From positions 372,001 to 436,000 of the forward strand of contig NZ_JBPGNY010000003.1 in NCBI RefSeq assembly GCF_051133435.1: a DNA stretch of 64,000 nt. Direction: 5' to 3'. Of this stretch, positions 33,074 to 42,166 are shown one piece after another (position 1 is the stretch's first letter; every line of letters begins with the position of its first letter). The translations under genes and the position numbers were made by a program. Under the pieces are notes generated by a model that was not told where the DNA came from, did not search any database, and saw nothing but the letters and a program-made list of their open reading frames with translations. This DNA comes from JAAYAO01 sp051133435 (GTDB lineage Bacteria; Actinomycetota; Actinomycetes; Propionibacteriales; Propionibacteriaceae).

Positions 33074-33645
33074 TTACCGGCCGCGATGTCCTCGACCAGG
33101 CCGACCAGGGTGGTCTTGTTGACCTCCCCGATCACCCGGGCGGCGACCCGTCCTTCCTTGTCGATCACCAACGTGGTGGGGATGCCGCTGGGCGGGATGG
33201 TGCCGGAGAACTCCAACAGCAACTCGCCCTGCGGGTCGAAGATGCTGGGATAGGGAATGCCCTGTTCGGCGACGAACTTCATGCCCTGGGCCTTGCCGAG
33301 GTCGCGGGTGTTCAACCCGACGAACTGCGCGGTGCCCTCGGTTTCGGCGGCCGCGGCCACCAGGTCGGGGGCTTCGGCGCGGCACGGGGCACACCACGAT
33401 CCCCAGACGTTCAGCACGATCACCTTGCCGGCGTGGTCGGCGAGCGAGATCTCGCCCTCGGAGGCCAGGTCGGGCCCCGAGATCATCGGTGCCGGTTCGC
33501 GCTCGTCGGGCGGGACGATGGTGAGGCCGCCGTCCCCGCCCACGAAACCTTCCTGGGTGGTGGGTCGGTCATTGCCGCAGGCCGACAGCACCAAGCCCAG
33601 GGTGAGCACCCCGAACAGCACCAGGGCGCGCCGCAGAATGCTCAT
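33070..33645 (-). CDS. TlpA/ResA-type thiol-disulfide oxidoreductase lipoprotein
   Basis: The product has 191 residues from ATG 33645. It is a lipoprotein (LVLSAC, Cys23) with a thioredoxin fold and active site WGSWCAPCRAE. IPPSGIPTTLVIDKEG carries the cis-Pro region. It reduces apocytochrome c thiols outside the membrane and receives electrons from CcdA, whose gene overlaps its 3' end. Confidence 0.92.
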   Translation of the reverse strand: MSILRRALVLFGVLTLGLVLSACGNDRPTTQEGFVGGDGGLTIVPPDEREPAPMISGPDLASEGEISLADHAGKVIVLNVWGSWCAPCRAEAPDLVAAAAETEGTAQFVGLNTRDLGKAQGMKFVAEQGIPYPSIFDPQGELLLEFSGTIPPSGIPTTLVIDKEGRVAARVIGEVNKTTLVGLVEDIAAGK

Positions 33646-34289
33646 CACAGACCGGCCAGCAGCTTCTTGTCCTTGGGCGGCAGCAGGTCGGCGACGGGCT
33701 CGCGGTACTCGGTGCCGGCCAGTCGTCCGTCCACGAAGATCAGCGTGGTGACGCTGGCCAGGGTGCATTCGCGGCGGGCCGGGTTGTGCACCAACCGGCG
33801 TCCCTCGGCCGACAGGCGGGCCAGCCAGATCGGCAACTGATGGGTGACGATCAGCGCTTCGTGGCCGTCGGCGGCACTCGCGGCGTCCACCACGGCCGCG
33901 CGCATCCGGGCGGCGATGTCCTGGTAGCTCTCGCCCCAGCTCGGACGCAGCGGGTTGCGCAGATGCCACCACACCCAGGGCTTGAACAGGTCGCTGCGGC
34001 GGGAGTTGATCACCCGGCCCTGCAGGGTGTTCGCGGCCTCGATCACCCGGTGGTCGATGGTCGGCTCCAGGCCGAGGCGCTCGGCGGTGGGGGCGATGGT
34101 CTGCCGGGCACGTTCCAGCGGCGAGCAGACCAGGTGGGTGATGTCGTGCTGGGCCCAGTGGTCGGCCATCCGCTCGGCCATCTGCCGGCCACGTTCGGAG
34201 AGGTTGTACCCGGGCAGGCGCCCGTACAGCACCCGGCCGGGGTTGTGTACCTCGCCGTGACGCATCAAGTGGACGCGGGTGGTGGTCAC
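33645..34289 (-). CDS. histidine phosphatase family protein (phosphoglycerate mutase-like)
   Basis: The product has 214 residues. The RHG motif lies at residues 10-12 (HLMRHGEVHNP), with later conserved residues in SPLERARQT, WGESYQDIAAR and ALIVTHQLPIW. It is more likely a broad phosphatase than a glycolytic mutase. It sits between hemL and tlpA in the hem/cytochrome c convoy, a common actinobacterial position, with TGATG coupling to tlpA. Confidence 0.88.
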   Translation of the reverse strand: MTTTRVHLMRHGEVHNPGRVLYGRLPGYNLSERGRQMAERMADHWAQHDITHLVCSPLERARQTIAPTAERLGLEPTIDHRVIEAANTLQGRVINSRRSDLFKPWVWWHLRNPLRPSWGESYQDIAARMRAAVVDAASAADGHEALIVTHQLPIWLARLSAEGRRLVHNPARRECTLASVTTLIFVDGRLAGTEYREPVADLLPPKDKKLLAGL

Positions 34290-34343
34290 TGGTCGACTCC
34301 TGTCGCGGGAAACTTCATCGGCATGTGGCGGACGCGGGCCCGC

Positions 34344-35660
34344 TCAGCCCTCGAGCGTGCTCGCTGCTGCCCGGGCGGCCGCGGGCAACGCCTCGACGAT
34401 ACGTGACAACGCAACGTCATCGTGTGCCGCGGACACGAACCAGGCCTCGAAGGCACTCGGGGCAAGATTGACGCCCGCGTCCAACATGGCGTGGAAGAAG
34501 GCCCCGTAGGCCTTGGACGACTGGCGTTGCGCGGTCGGGTAGTCGGGCACCGAGGTGATCTCGGCGGGGGTGAAGAAGACGCTGAACAGGTTCGCAGTGT
34601 GCTGAATCACATGCGGGACGCCGGCGGCGGTCAGCGCTTCAGCGACCTCGGCGCGAAGTTTCTCGGCCGCCACGTCCAGGTGGGCGTAGACCTCGGGGGT
34701 GGCCAGTTCCAGGGTGGTGCGCCCGGCGGCGGCCGCGACCGGGTTACCCGACAGGGTGCCGGCCTGGTAGACCGATCCGACCGGTGACAGGTGGGCCATG
34801 TACTCGGCCGCCCCACCGAAAGCGGCAGCGGGGAATCCACCGCCCATCACCTTGCCGAAAGTCATCAGATCGGGCTGGACCCCGTCCAGGCCGTACATGC
34901 CCGAGGCGGAGACCCGGAAGCCGGTCATCACCTCGTCGGAGATGAACAGCGCGCCGTGTTCGTGGGCGACGCGGCGCAGGTAGGCGTTGAAGTTCTCCCC
35001 GTCCACGATCGACGGTGGCACGACACCCATGTTGCCGGGGGTGGCCTCGGTGATCACTGCGGCGATGGAGTCACCGTGGGCGGCGAAGGCGGCGGCCACG
35101 GCGTCCCGGTCGTTGTACTCGCAGACGATGGTGTCGCCGACAGTGGCAGCGGTGACGCCGGGCGATCCGGGATGCCCGAAGGTCGCCACACCGGAGCCGG
35201 CCGCGACGAGCAGGGAGTCGACGTGGCCGTGGTAGCAGCCGGCGAATTTGATGATCTTGTCGCGGCCGGTGATGCCGCGGGCCAGCCGCAATACCGACAT
35301 GGTCGCCTCGGTGCCGGAGTTGACCAGCCGCACCTGTTCGATCGGGGTGCGCTCGACGATCGCCTCGGCCAGCGCCACCTCGTCCTCGGTGGGGGCCCCG
35401 TAGGAGGTTCCCTTCGCCGCGGCCCGGCTGACCGCCTCCAGTACTGCGGGGTGAGCGTGGCCGAGCAGCATCGGGCCCCAGGAACCGACCAGGTCGACCA
35501 ACTCGTTGCCGTCGGCATCGGTGAGGTAGGCGCCCCGGGCGGCGGTGATGAACCGGGGTGTGCCGCCGACCGCCCCGTAGGCGCGCACCGGGGAGTTGAC
35601 GCCCCCGGGAATCACCCGCTGGGCACGGGCGAACAGATCGGCGGAACGCGAGTCGGTCAT
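34344..35660 (-). CDS. hemL: glutamate-1-semialdehyde 2,1-aminomutase
   Basis: The product has 438 residues. The PLP lysine lies in the DLMTFGKVMGGGFP motif; GVNSPVRAYGAVGGTPRF and VGSVYQAGTLSGNPVA are family signatures. It converts glutamate 1-semialdehyde to 5-aminolevulinate in the C5 pathway, directly after HemA. It is followed by the phosphatase gene 54 bases downstream. Confidence 0.97.
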   Translation of the reverse strand: MTDSRSADLFARAQRVIPGGVNSPVRAYGAVGGTPRFITAARGAYLTDADGNELVDLVGSWGPMLLGHAHPAVLEAVSRAAAKGTSYGAPTEDEVALAEAIVERTPIEQVRLVNSGTEATMSVLRLARGITGRDKIIKFAGCYHGHVDSLLVAAGSGVATFGHPGSPGVTAATVGDTIVCEYNDRDAVAAAFAAHGDSIAAVITEATPGNMGVVPPSIVDGENFNAYLRRVAHEHGALFISDEVMTGFRVSASGMYGLDGVQPDLMTFGKVMGGGFPAAAFGGAAEYMAHLSPVGSVYQAGTLSGNPVAAAAGRTTLELATPEVYAHLDVAAEKLRAEVAEALTAAGVPHVIQHTANLFSVFFTPAEITSVPDYPTAQRQSSKAYGAFFHAMLDAGVNLAPSAFEAWFVSAAHDDVALSRIVEALPAAARAAASTLEG

Positions 35661-35673
35661 GTCTTCCTTCTGG

Positions 35674-36648
35674 TTACGAACGGTGCCGGCGGGCCCATTC
35701 GAGGGCCCAGTAGGTCAGGATCAGGTCGGCGCCGGCCCGGCGGATCGAGAGCAGGGATTCGTCGATGGTGCGGTCGCGGTCGAGCCAGCCGCGTTCGGCG
35801 GCAGCTTCGATCATCGAGTACTCCCCCGACACGTTGTAGGCCGCGATCGGCAGGTGGTGTTCGGCGCGCAGTCGGGTGATCACGTCCAGGTAGCCCAGGG
35901 CGGGTTTGACCATGATCACGTCGGCACCCTCGGCGACGTCGAGTTCGGCCTCGTGCATCGATTCGCGGACGTTGGCCGGGTCTTGCTGGTAGGTCTTGCG
36001 GTCACCGGTGAGGGTGGACGCGACGGCCTCGCGGAAGGGCCCATAGAAGGCCGAGGCGTATTTCGCGGTGTAGGCCAGGATCGCCACATCGGTGCGTCCG
36101 GCCCCGTCCAGGCCGCGGCGGATCGCGTCGACCTGACCGTCCATCATGCCGGACGGACCGACCATGTGGACGCCGCACTCGGCGTGCAGCAGGGCCATCT
36201 CGACGTACTTGTCGAGGGTGTGGTCGTTGTCGACGGTGCCGTCGTCGGTGAGCAGCCCGCAGTGGCCGTGGTCGGTGAACTCGTCGAGGCAAACGTCGCT
36301 CATCACCACCAAGTCGTCACCGACCTCGGCGCGTACCGCGCGCAGACCCTCGGCCAGGATCCCGTCGGGGTCGGTGGCGCCGGAGCCCTCGGCGTCCTTC
36401 TGCTCGGGCACCCCGAACAGCATGATGCCGCCCAGACCGGCCTCAACCGAGTCGGCCGCGGCCCGTTTCAGGCTGTCCAGGGTGTGCTGGACGACCCCGG
36501 GCATGGACGAGATCGGCCGGGGCTCGGTGATGCCCTCGGCGACGAAGACCGGCAGGATCAACTGCCGGGGTGCCAGGGAGGTTTCGGCGACCAGGCCACG
36601 GATCGCGGGGTTGGCGCGCAGCCTGCGGGGACGGTGCGGCAGGGACAT
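35674..36648 (-). CDS. hemB: porphobilinogen synthase (5-aminolevulinate dehydratase)
   Basis: The product has 324 residues from ATG 36648, chosen because GAGG lies 5 bases upstream; a GTG at 36654 would add two residues. The Schiff-base lysines lie in YTAKYASAFYGPFRE and MVKPALGYLDV. The metal region reads DVCLDEFTDHGHCGLL, with two of the zinc-type cysteines retained. It condenses two aminolevulinates to porphobilinogen. It starts 7 bases past the hemD stop. Confidence 0.97.
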   Translation of the reverse strand: MSLPHRPRRLRANPAIRGLVAETSLAPRQLILPVFVAEGITEPRPISSMPGVVQHTLDSLKRAAADSVEAGLGGIMLFGVPEQKDAEGSGATDPDGILAEGLRAVRAEVGDDLVVMSDVCLDEFTDHGHCGLLTDDGTVDNDHTLDKYVEMALLHAECGVHMVGPSGMMDGQVDAIRRGLDGAGRTDVAILAYTAKYASAFYGPFREAVASTLTGDRKTYQQDPANVRESMHEAELDVAEGADVIMVKPALGYLDVITRLRAEHHLPIAAYNVSGEYSMIEAAAERGWLDRDRTIDESLLSIRRAGADLILTYWALEWARRHRS

Positions 36649-36655
36649 GACCACC

Positions 36656-38305
36656 TCAGGAACGACGCCGGCCGCGGGCTCGCGTCTGCGAGGGGCGCAG
36701 CACCGGTGTTCCGTTGGCGATGAACTCGTCGCGGCGTTCGGCGGCGAAGCTGGCCAGGGCGTCGGCCAGTTCCAGGGCGCTCGGTTCGGCGGCCATCACG
36801 TCCACCCGCAGGCCGTGTTCGGAGCAGGTCTTCGCGGTCTGCGGGCCGATCGCGGCGATCACGGTGGTGGCATGCGGCTTGCCGGCGATGCCGACCAGGT
36901 TGCGCACCGTCGACGACGAGGTGAAGACCACCGCGTCGAACTTGCCGGTCTTGATCGCTTCGCGGATCGGCGCCGGGGGCGGCGAGGCCCGCACGGTGCG
37001 GTAGGCGGTGATGTCCTCGACCTCCCAGCCGAGTTCGACCAGGGCCGCCGACAGGGTTTCGGTGGCGATATCGGCCCGCGGCAGGAAGACCCGGTTGATC
37101 GGGTCGAGCACCTCGTCGTAGGGCGGGAACTCCGCAGCCAGGCCGGCCGCCGACTGGTCACCGACCGGGATCAGGTCGGGTTCGATGCCCCAGTCCTGCA
37201 GCGACTTGGCGGTGGTGCGGCCCACCGCGGCGACCTTCAGGCCGGAGAAGTCGCGGGCGTCCAGGCCGACGGCCTCGAAACGTTCGCGCACCGCCTTGAC
37301 CGCGTTGACCGAGGTGAACGCGACCCATTCGTAGCGGCCCTCGACCAGCCCGCGGATCGCCTTCTCCATCTGCTGGGGTGAGCGCGGCGGCTCGACCGAG
37401 ATGGTCGGTACTTCTTCCGAGGACGCACCGTAGGAGCGCAGCCGGTTGGTCATCGGGCCGGCCTGGTCCTTGGTGCGTGGCACCAGCACCCGCCAGCCGA
37501 ACAGCGGCTTGGATTCGTACCACGACAGTTCCTGGTCGTTGCCGGCCACGCCGGGGCCGATCACCAGATGGACGTGGGCATTCTCGTCGACCCCGGCCGC
37601 GGCGACCGCGTCGGCCAACTGCGCCAAGGTGGACGGGATGGTGGTCTGGGCGGTGGAGCCACCGGAGATGATCACCATCGCCGGGTCATCGCTGACGCGT
37701 CCGGCCAGGGCGGTGGCGGCGGCGATCTCACCGACCATGCCGGCCCGGGCGTTGATCACCAGGGTGCCGGCCAGGGCCCAGTGGGCGGCCTGGCTCTTGG
37801 TGAAGCTCTCCCCCACGGTGACGAAGTGCATGCCGTCGACGGTGTTCAGCGAGATGCCGGCGTATTCGGGTACCGCGGTGAGGCTGGAGACCCCGGGGAC
37901 GATCTCGAACTCGATGCCGCCCTTGACGCATTCGGCGGCTTCCTCGGCCACTCCGGCGTCCATGAACGGGTCGCCCTTGACCAGACGCACCACGCGGGAA
38001 CCGTCCCGGGCGTGGTTCAGTACGGCGCGGGCGCGTTGCAGCGGGGTGAGCTGGCGCTGGTTGGAGCGCGGGGTGATCACCTGCACTTCGGCCTTGGGGT
38101 TCACCTTGACAGCGGGGTGTTCCAGGATGGAGGTGAGTTCCTCGTCCTCGATCACCACCGCACTGGCATCGGCCAGCGCGGCGACGGCACCGAGCGTGAG
38201 CAGATCGGGATCTCCCGGACCGGTTCCGACGAAGATCACCCGTCCGCGCGGGGCAGGCGTGGCAGTCGTCAGCGGTGAGGGGGTCGATGCCGGATTAGCG
38301 CTCAC
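36656..38305 (-). CDS. hemD: fused uroporphyrinogen-III C-methyltransferase / uroporphyrinogen-III synthase
   Basis: The product has 549 residues in two domains. Residues about 20-260 are a SUMT/CobA-type methyltransferase (VGTGPGDPDLLTLGA, RLVKGDPFM). Residues about 275-540 are HemD (VLVPRTKDQAGPMTNRLRSYGA, FTSVNAVKAVRERFE, VFTSSSTVRNLVG). It links haem synthesis with the sirohaem/cobalamin branch. The fusion is usual in actinobacteria and lies between hemC and hemB. Confidence 0.95.
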   Translation of the reverse strand: MSANPASTPSPLTTATPAPRGRVIFVGTGPGDPDLLTLGAVAALADASAVVIEDEELTSILEHPAVKVNPKAEVQVITPRSNQRQLTPLQRARAVLNHARDGSRVVRLVKGDPFMDAGVAEEAAECVKGGIEFEIVPGVSSLTAVPEYAGISLNTVDGMHFVTVGESFTKSQAAHWALAGTLVINARAGMVGEIAAATALAGRVSDDPAMVIISGGSTAQTTIPSTLAQLADAVAAAGVDENAHVHLVIGPGVAGNDQELSWYESKPLFGWRVLVPRTKDQAGPMTNRLRSYGASSEEVPTISVEPPRSPQQMEKAIRGLVEGRYEWVAFTSVNAVKAVRERFEAVGLDARDFSGLKVAAVGRTTAKSLQDWGIEPDLIPVGDQSAAGLAAEFPPYDEVLDPINRVFLPRADIATETLSAALVELGWEVEDITAYRTVRASPPPAPIREAIKTGKFDAVVFTSSSTVRNLVGIAGKPHATTVIAAIGPQTAKTCSEHGLRVDVMAAEPSALELADALASFAAERRDEFIANGTPVLRPSQTRARGRRRS

Positions 38306-38327
38306 GTTTGCCTCTTTCGTCTTGCTG

Positions 38328-39293
38328 CTACAGACCGGGGGTCTTGGGATGTAGTTGTCGTACCGGACCGATTTCGGTCAGAGCCTCCTCGGCCAGCCGT
38401 TGCCCGGCGCCGGATGCGTCGGTAGCAGTGCCGCGACCAGTTACCCGAACCATCGACTCACCGGCCGGTGAATCAACAGCGATAACCGCGCTCATGTGTA
38501 AATCATGGCCCTTATCATGCCCACTTTCCAGTCGGGCAGCCACCCCCACCGGTGCGAGGCATCCGGCTTCGAGGGTATTGAGGAATGCGCGTTCGGCTAC
38601 GGCAGTTGCCCTGGCGGTGGGGTCATCGATCGGTAAGACCGCCTCGCGGAGGGCCTCATCGTCGGCCCGGATTTCGACACCGAGGGCACCCTGGCCGGCC
38701 GCCGGCAGCATCACCGAAAGGTCGAGGGCGTGGGCCTGTAGATCGCGGACGGTCAGCCGGTCGCCGTCGTGCAGATAGCCGAGGCGATGGACGCCGGCGG
38801 CGGCCAGCAGCACCGCGTCCAGCTCGCCGTGGGCGACCAGGTCGAGGCGGGTGTCGACGTTGCCGCGGATCGGCACAATCTCGAAATCGATGCCACTGCT
38901 GCGGGAGTACTCGCGCAGCTGCGCGGCGCGGCGCGGGGATCCGGTACCGACCCGTTTACCGGCCAGCTCGGCCAGCGGGGTGCCGACCACCACGTCGTGC
39001 ACGGGGGCACGTTCGGGGATGGCGGCGATGTCGAGGCCCGGGGCTTCGGCGGTGGGCAGGTCTTTGAGGGAGTGCACCGCCACGTCGATGGTTTTGTCGC
39101 GCAGTCGGTCGCGTACCGCGATCGCGAATACCCCTGTGCCGCCGATCTCGGTCAGGTGGCGACGATCGGTGTCACCCTCGGTGGTGATGCCGACCATCTC
39201 GATGTCGTGGCCGGCTGCCCGGAGCATGTCGGCGATGCTGTCCGCTTGGGCGCGGGCCAGCGGGGAGCGTCGAGCGCCAACCCTGATCAGCAT
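38328..39293 (-). CDS. hemC: hydroxymethylbilane synthase
   Basis: The product has 321 residues from ATG 39293 (MLIRVGARRSPLARAQ); the longer open frame upstream runs into the hemA region. SLKDLPT, GTGSPRRAAQLR and the cofactor Cys segment (LEAGCLAPVGV) are intact. It polymerises four porphobilinogens using the dipyrromethane cofactor. Confidence 0.96.
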   Translation of the reverse strand: MLIRVGARRSPLARAQADSIADMLRAAGHDIEMVGITTEGDTDRRHLTEIGGTGVFAIAVRDRLRDKTIDVAVHSLKDLPTAEAPGLDIAAIPERAPVHDVVVGTPLAELAGKRVGTGSPRRAAQLREYSRSSGIDFEIVPIRGNVDTRLDLVAHGELDAVLLAAAGVHRLGYLHDGDRLTVRDLQAHALDLSVMLPAAGQGALGVEIRADDEALREAVLPIDDPTARATAVAERAFLNTLEAGCLAPVGVAARLESGHDKGHDLHMSAVIAVDSPAGESMVRVTGRGTATDASGAGQRLAEEALTEIGPVRQLHPKTPGL

Positions 39294-39315
39294 GAAATCT
39301 CCGTGGGTCGAGCCG

Positions 39316-40581
39316 TCACGGCACCTCCGGTGCCCGGCTGACCGCCTCGACGGCTTGTTGGTCCAATGCGAACAAATCCCGCAGGGCTGCGGCGTAGTCG
39401 ACCACCTCGTCACCGGCGAACTGCTTCACCCGCACGGTGGGGCGGTGCAGCAGTTTGTCGACGATGCGGTGCATGGTGATCTCCACCTCGGCACGCTGGG
39501 CGTCGGTGAGGTCACCGGCGCGGCGGTGCAGACGTTCGAGTTCGGTGTCCATCACCTCGGTGGCCATGGTGCGCAGGGCGACCACGGTGGGGGTGACCTG
39601 GGCGGCGCGGCGCGCCGACAGGAAGGCGGTCACCTCGTCGGCCACCAACTGGCGGGCGGCGGCGACCTCGGCGGCGGTGGTCTCGTCCAGATCCTGGGTC
39701 ATCAGGCGGCGCAGGTTCACCAACGGGATCTGCTCACCGACCGACTCGTCGATGTCGGCGGGCAGGGCGAGGTCGATCGCACCGATGATGTGGGTGCCGA
39801 TCTGGTCGGCGTGCAGTACTCGGCCGCGGGCGCCGGTGCAGGTGATCAGTACATCGGCTTCGGCCAGGGCTTGTTCGAGTTCGGCCATCGGACGGGCTCG
39901 GCCACCGACCTGTTCGGCCAACCGGACGGCCTTGTCGTGGGTGCGGTTGACCAGGGTGACCCGTCCGCCGACGTCGGTGACGGTGTGCGCGGCGAGGGTG
40001 GCCATCGAACCGGCGCCGAGCACCAGCACCTGGCGGTCGGCCAGGCTGACGCCGTCGCCGGCCAGCGCGCTGACCGCGGCGGTGATCAGGGAGCGTCCGG
40101 CACCACCGATGCCGGTGGCGGTCTGGACCTTCTTACCGACCCGCAGGCCCTGCTGGAAGAGGGCGTTGAGGGCCGAACCGACCGAGCCGATGGCCTGGGC
40201 GCGGGTCAACGCCTCGCGCACCTGGCCCAGGATCTGGCTTTCGCCGACCACCATCGAGTCGAGCCCGCTGGCGACTTGGAAGAGGTGCCCGACCGCGGCG
40301 CCGTCGTAGAAAACCCGACAGCCGGCGGTGACGTCGCCGACGTCGAGCCCGCTGATCGAGGCGAGTTCGGAGATTGCGTCGTCGAGGCCGCCGTGGAAGC
40401 GGGTGACATCGAGGTAGAGCTCGGTGCGGTTGCAGGTGGATACCACGACGGCTTCGTTGATCACGTCGCTGTCGAGCAGTGCGGTGGTGAGCTTCTCGCC
40501 GTCCGCAGCGTCCATCGACACTCGTCCGAGGAGGTCGATCGACGCAGATCTGTGAGAGAGGCTGACCGCGAGAATGCTCAC
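39316..40581 (-). CDS. hemA: glutamyl-tRNA reductase
   Basis: The product has 421 residues and a GTG start that overlaps the rex stop (4 bases). The nucleophilic cysteine is Cys50 in VVSTCNRTELY. GESQILGQVREAL, the NADPH loop (VLGAGSMATLAAHTV) and the C-terminal dimerisation helix are present. It is the first committed step of haem synthesis, and its coupling to Rex points to redox control. Confidence 0.97.
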   Translation of the reverse strand: MSILAVSLSHRSASIDLLGRVSMDAADGEKLTTALLDSDVINEAVVVSTCNRTELYLDVTRFHGGLDDAISELASISGLDVGDVTAGCRVFYDGAAVGHLFQVASGLDSMVVGESQILGQVREALTRAQAIGSVGSALNALFQQGLRVGKKVQTATGIGGAGRSLITAAVSALAGDGVSLADRQVLVLGAGSMATLAAHTVTDVGGRVTLVNRTHDKAVRLAEQVGGRARPMAELEQALAEADVLITCTGARGRVLHADQIGTHIIGAIDLALPADIDESVGEQIPLVNLRRLMTQDLDETTAAEVAAARQLVADEVTAFLSARRAAQVTPTVVALRTMATEVMDTELERLHRRAGDLTDAQRAEVEITMHRIVDKLLHRPTVRVKQFAGDEVVDYAAALRDLFALDQQAVEAVSRAPEVP

Positions 40582-41261
40582 CGAATATTCACTTCCTCCC
40601 GGCCGGCACCGGGATGGGCACGATGCTCATGGTAGGCGAGAATCTGTAGTTCTTGGGCCAAGTCGACATCTCGGATATGTACCCCAGGGGCTACCCGGAC
40701 GGGAGTGGCTGAGAAGTTCAGGATTCCAGTGATTCCCGCGGCAATCAAATCGTCACAGACCTGCTGGGCCGCCGACGGCGGGGTTGCGACGACGGCGAGC
40801 ACCGCCCCGGTCTGCGCCACGATGGTGGGCAGGTCGCTCGGATGGCGAACCGTGACGGTGCCGTCCCCGACCCGGAAGGTGCGTCCGATGAGCTTGGGGT
40901 CGATGTCGAAGGCGGCCACCACTTTGAAGCCCTGCAGGCCCCGTCCGGCGTGGTTCGCCACCGCCAGGCCGAGGTTGCCCATGCCGGCCACGATCAGCGG
41001 GTGGATCACGTCGGCGCCGGTGTGCTCGGACAGTTCGGCGAGCAGGGTGCCGGCCACATAGCCGACCCCACGGGTGCCGTGGAGGCCCAGAACGGACAGG
41101 TCTTTGCGCACCTGGGCGGGATTGACGCCGGTCGCTTCGGCCAGTTCGGCCGAGTTGACGGTGGCGTCGGGGTCAAGGGCAGCCAAGGCCCGTTGGTACA
41201 ACGGGAGGCGGGTGATCGTCGCCGCCGGAATCGGCGGTGCAGTCGGCGCGCTGTCTGTCAA
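40578..41261 (-). CDS. rex: redox-sensing transcriptional repressor Rex
   Basis: The product has 227 residues and a TTG start with a strong GAGGAGG ribosome binding site. The N-terminal winged helix reads RLPLYQRALAALDPDATVNSAELAEATGVNPAQVRKDLSVLG. The Rossmann domain (VAGMGNLGLAVANHAG) senses NADH/NAD+. Rex represses respiratory genes when NADH is low. A Rex operator lies 41 bases upstream, so it controls itself and probably hemA and onward. Confidence 0.97.
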   Translation of the reverse strand: MTDSAPTAPPIPAATITRLPLYQRALAALDPDATVNSAELAEATGVNPAQVRKDLSVLGLHGTRGVGYVAGTLLAELSEHTGADVIHPLIVAGMGNLGLAVANHAGRGLQGFKVVAAFDIDPKLIGRTFRVGDGTVTVRHPSDLPTIVAQTGAVLAVVATPPSAAQQVCDDLIAAGITGILNFSATPVRVAPGVHIRDVDLAQELQILAYHEHRAHPGAGREEVNIR

Positions 41262-41301
41262 CGGCCCTCCTCGACGAGATGACGCCTCTCAACCTAAGGG
41301 C

Positions 41302-41319
41302 TTGTGAAGAAATACACAA
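41302..41319. promoter_or_regulatory. Rex operator
   Basis: TTGTG (41302-41306) and CACAA (41315-41319) frame 8 bases (TTGTGAAGAAATACACAA), matching the 18-bp Rex operator pattern TTGTGAANNNNTTCACAA except for one half-site base. It lies upstream of rex and downstream of the glutaredoxin-like gene. Confidence 0.85.
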
Positions 41320-41347
41320 AGTGGTTCGTCGGGTGGAATGTGCGCTG

Positions 41348-41602
41348 TTATCGCCCGGTGGGTCGATCGAGGGCAGCGGCCAGGCGTTCGGGATCGACCC
41401 GCCAGATGTCGTGCTGCTCACCGTCGACGAAGGTGACCGGTACTTGGTCGGTGAAGCGGCGGCGCAGTTCGACGTCGGCGTCGATGTCCTTGGTCTGCCA
41501 GGTGATGCCGCGCGGGGTGCAGACTTCTGCGATCACCTCGAGTGCCACCTCGCACAGGTGGCAGTTGTCTCTGACCATGACCAAGACCCGGGGTTCGCTC
41601 AC
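41348..41602 (-). CDS. glutaredoxin-like protein (DUF836)
   Basis: The product has 84 residues from GTG 41602. The redox motif is CHLC in VRDNCHLCEVALEVI, with VPVTFVDGE as the cis-Pro strand. The same gene lies just before rex/hemA in many actinobacteria (Rv0508 next to hemA). It is probably a small thiol oxidoreductase working with mycothiol; that partner is inference. Confidence 0.85.
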   Translation of the reverse strand: MSEPRVLVMVRDNCHLCEVALEVIAEVCTPRGITWQTKDIDADVELRRRFTDQVPVTFVDGEQHDIWRVDPERLAAALDRPTGR

Positions 41603-41701
41603 CCGGGCACTGTATGCCACGTGGGTGATCTCGGGCCGTGACTGCTGCGCTGGTTGCAGCAGGCGTGGCACAGGGTGGGCCGGTTGGTGATGATGGAGAG
41701 C

Positions 41702-42112
41702 ATGGAACCGCCGGTGACCGATGCCGCCACCTCGGCGCGGATGTCACGGCAGAAGACGCGTGACACCGGGCCCGAGTTGGCGCTGCGTCGTGCCCTGCAC
41801 CGGATGGGATATCGGTATCGGGTGGACGCCGCCCTGCCGGGCATGCCGAGGCGTCGCGCGGATCTGTTGTTCCCGGGCCCGAAGGTGGCGGTGTTCGTGG
41901 ACGGCTGCTTCTGGCACGGCTGCCCGGAACACGCCACCCGGCCCACGCGCAACAGCACGTGGTGGGAGCAGAAGCTGACCGGCAACGTCGAACGCGACCG
42001 GGACACCACCGAACACCTCACCGCACTGGGCTGGACGGTGGTTCGGGTGTGGGAACACGAGAGCGCCGAGGACGCCTTGGCGTTGGTGCTGGCTCATTTA
42101 CCCGCGCGATGA
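41702..42112 (+). CDS. vsr: very short patch repair (Vsr) endonuclease
   Basis: The product has 136 residues from ATG 41702 (GGAGAGC just before it). Vsr hallmarks are SRQKTRDTGPELALRRALHRMGYRYRV, the catalytic Asp in RRADLLFP and the zinc/active-site segment FVDGCFWHGCPEH. Vsr nicks next to T:G mismatches made by deamination of 5-methylcytosine, so it usually travels with a C5 methyltransferase. The nearest one here is 8 kb downstream (50220). Some Vsr-fold proteins act as restriction nucleases instead. Confidence 0.9.
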   Translation: MEPPVTDAATSARMSRQKTRDTGPELALRRALHRMGYRYRVDAALPGMPRRRADLLFPGPKVAVFVDGCFWHGCPEHATRPTRNSTWWEQKLTGNVERDRDTTEHLTALGWTVVRVWEHESAEDALALVLAHLPAR

Positions 42113-42166
42113 ATGGGGCCGGATTCGGGCCTCGAGGGTTCGGGTGGGACGTGTAAGTTTTCTGGC

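Noticed and set aside
38606..40635. Long plus-strand frames opposite hemA and hemC
   Set aside because: Antisense shadows; the haem genes on the minus strand are complete with catalytic residues.
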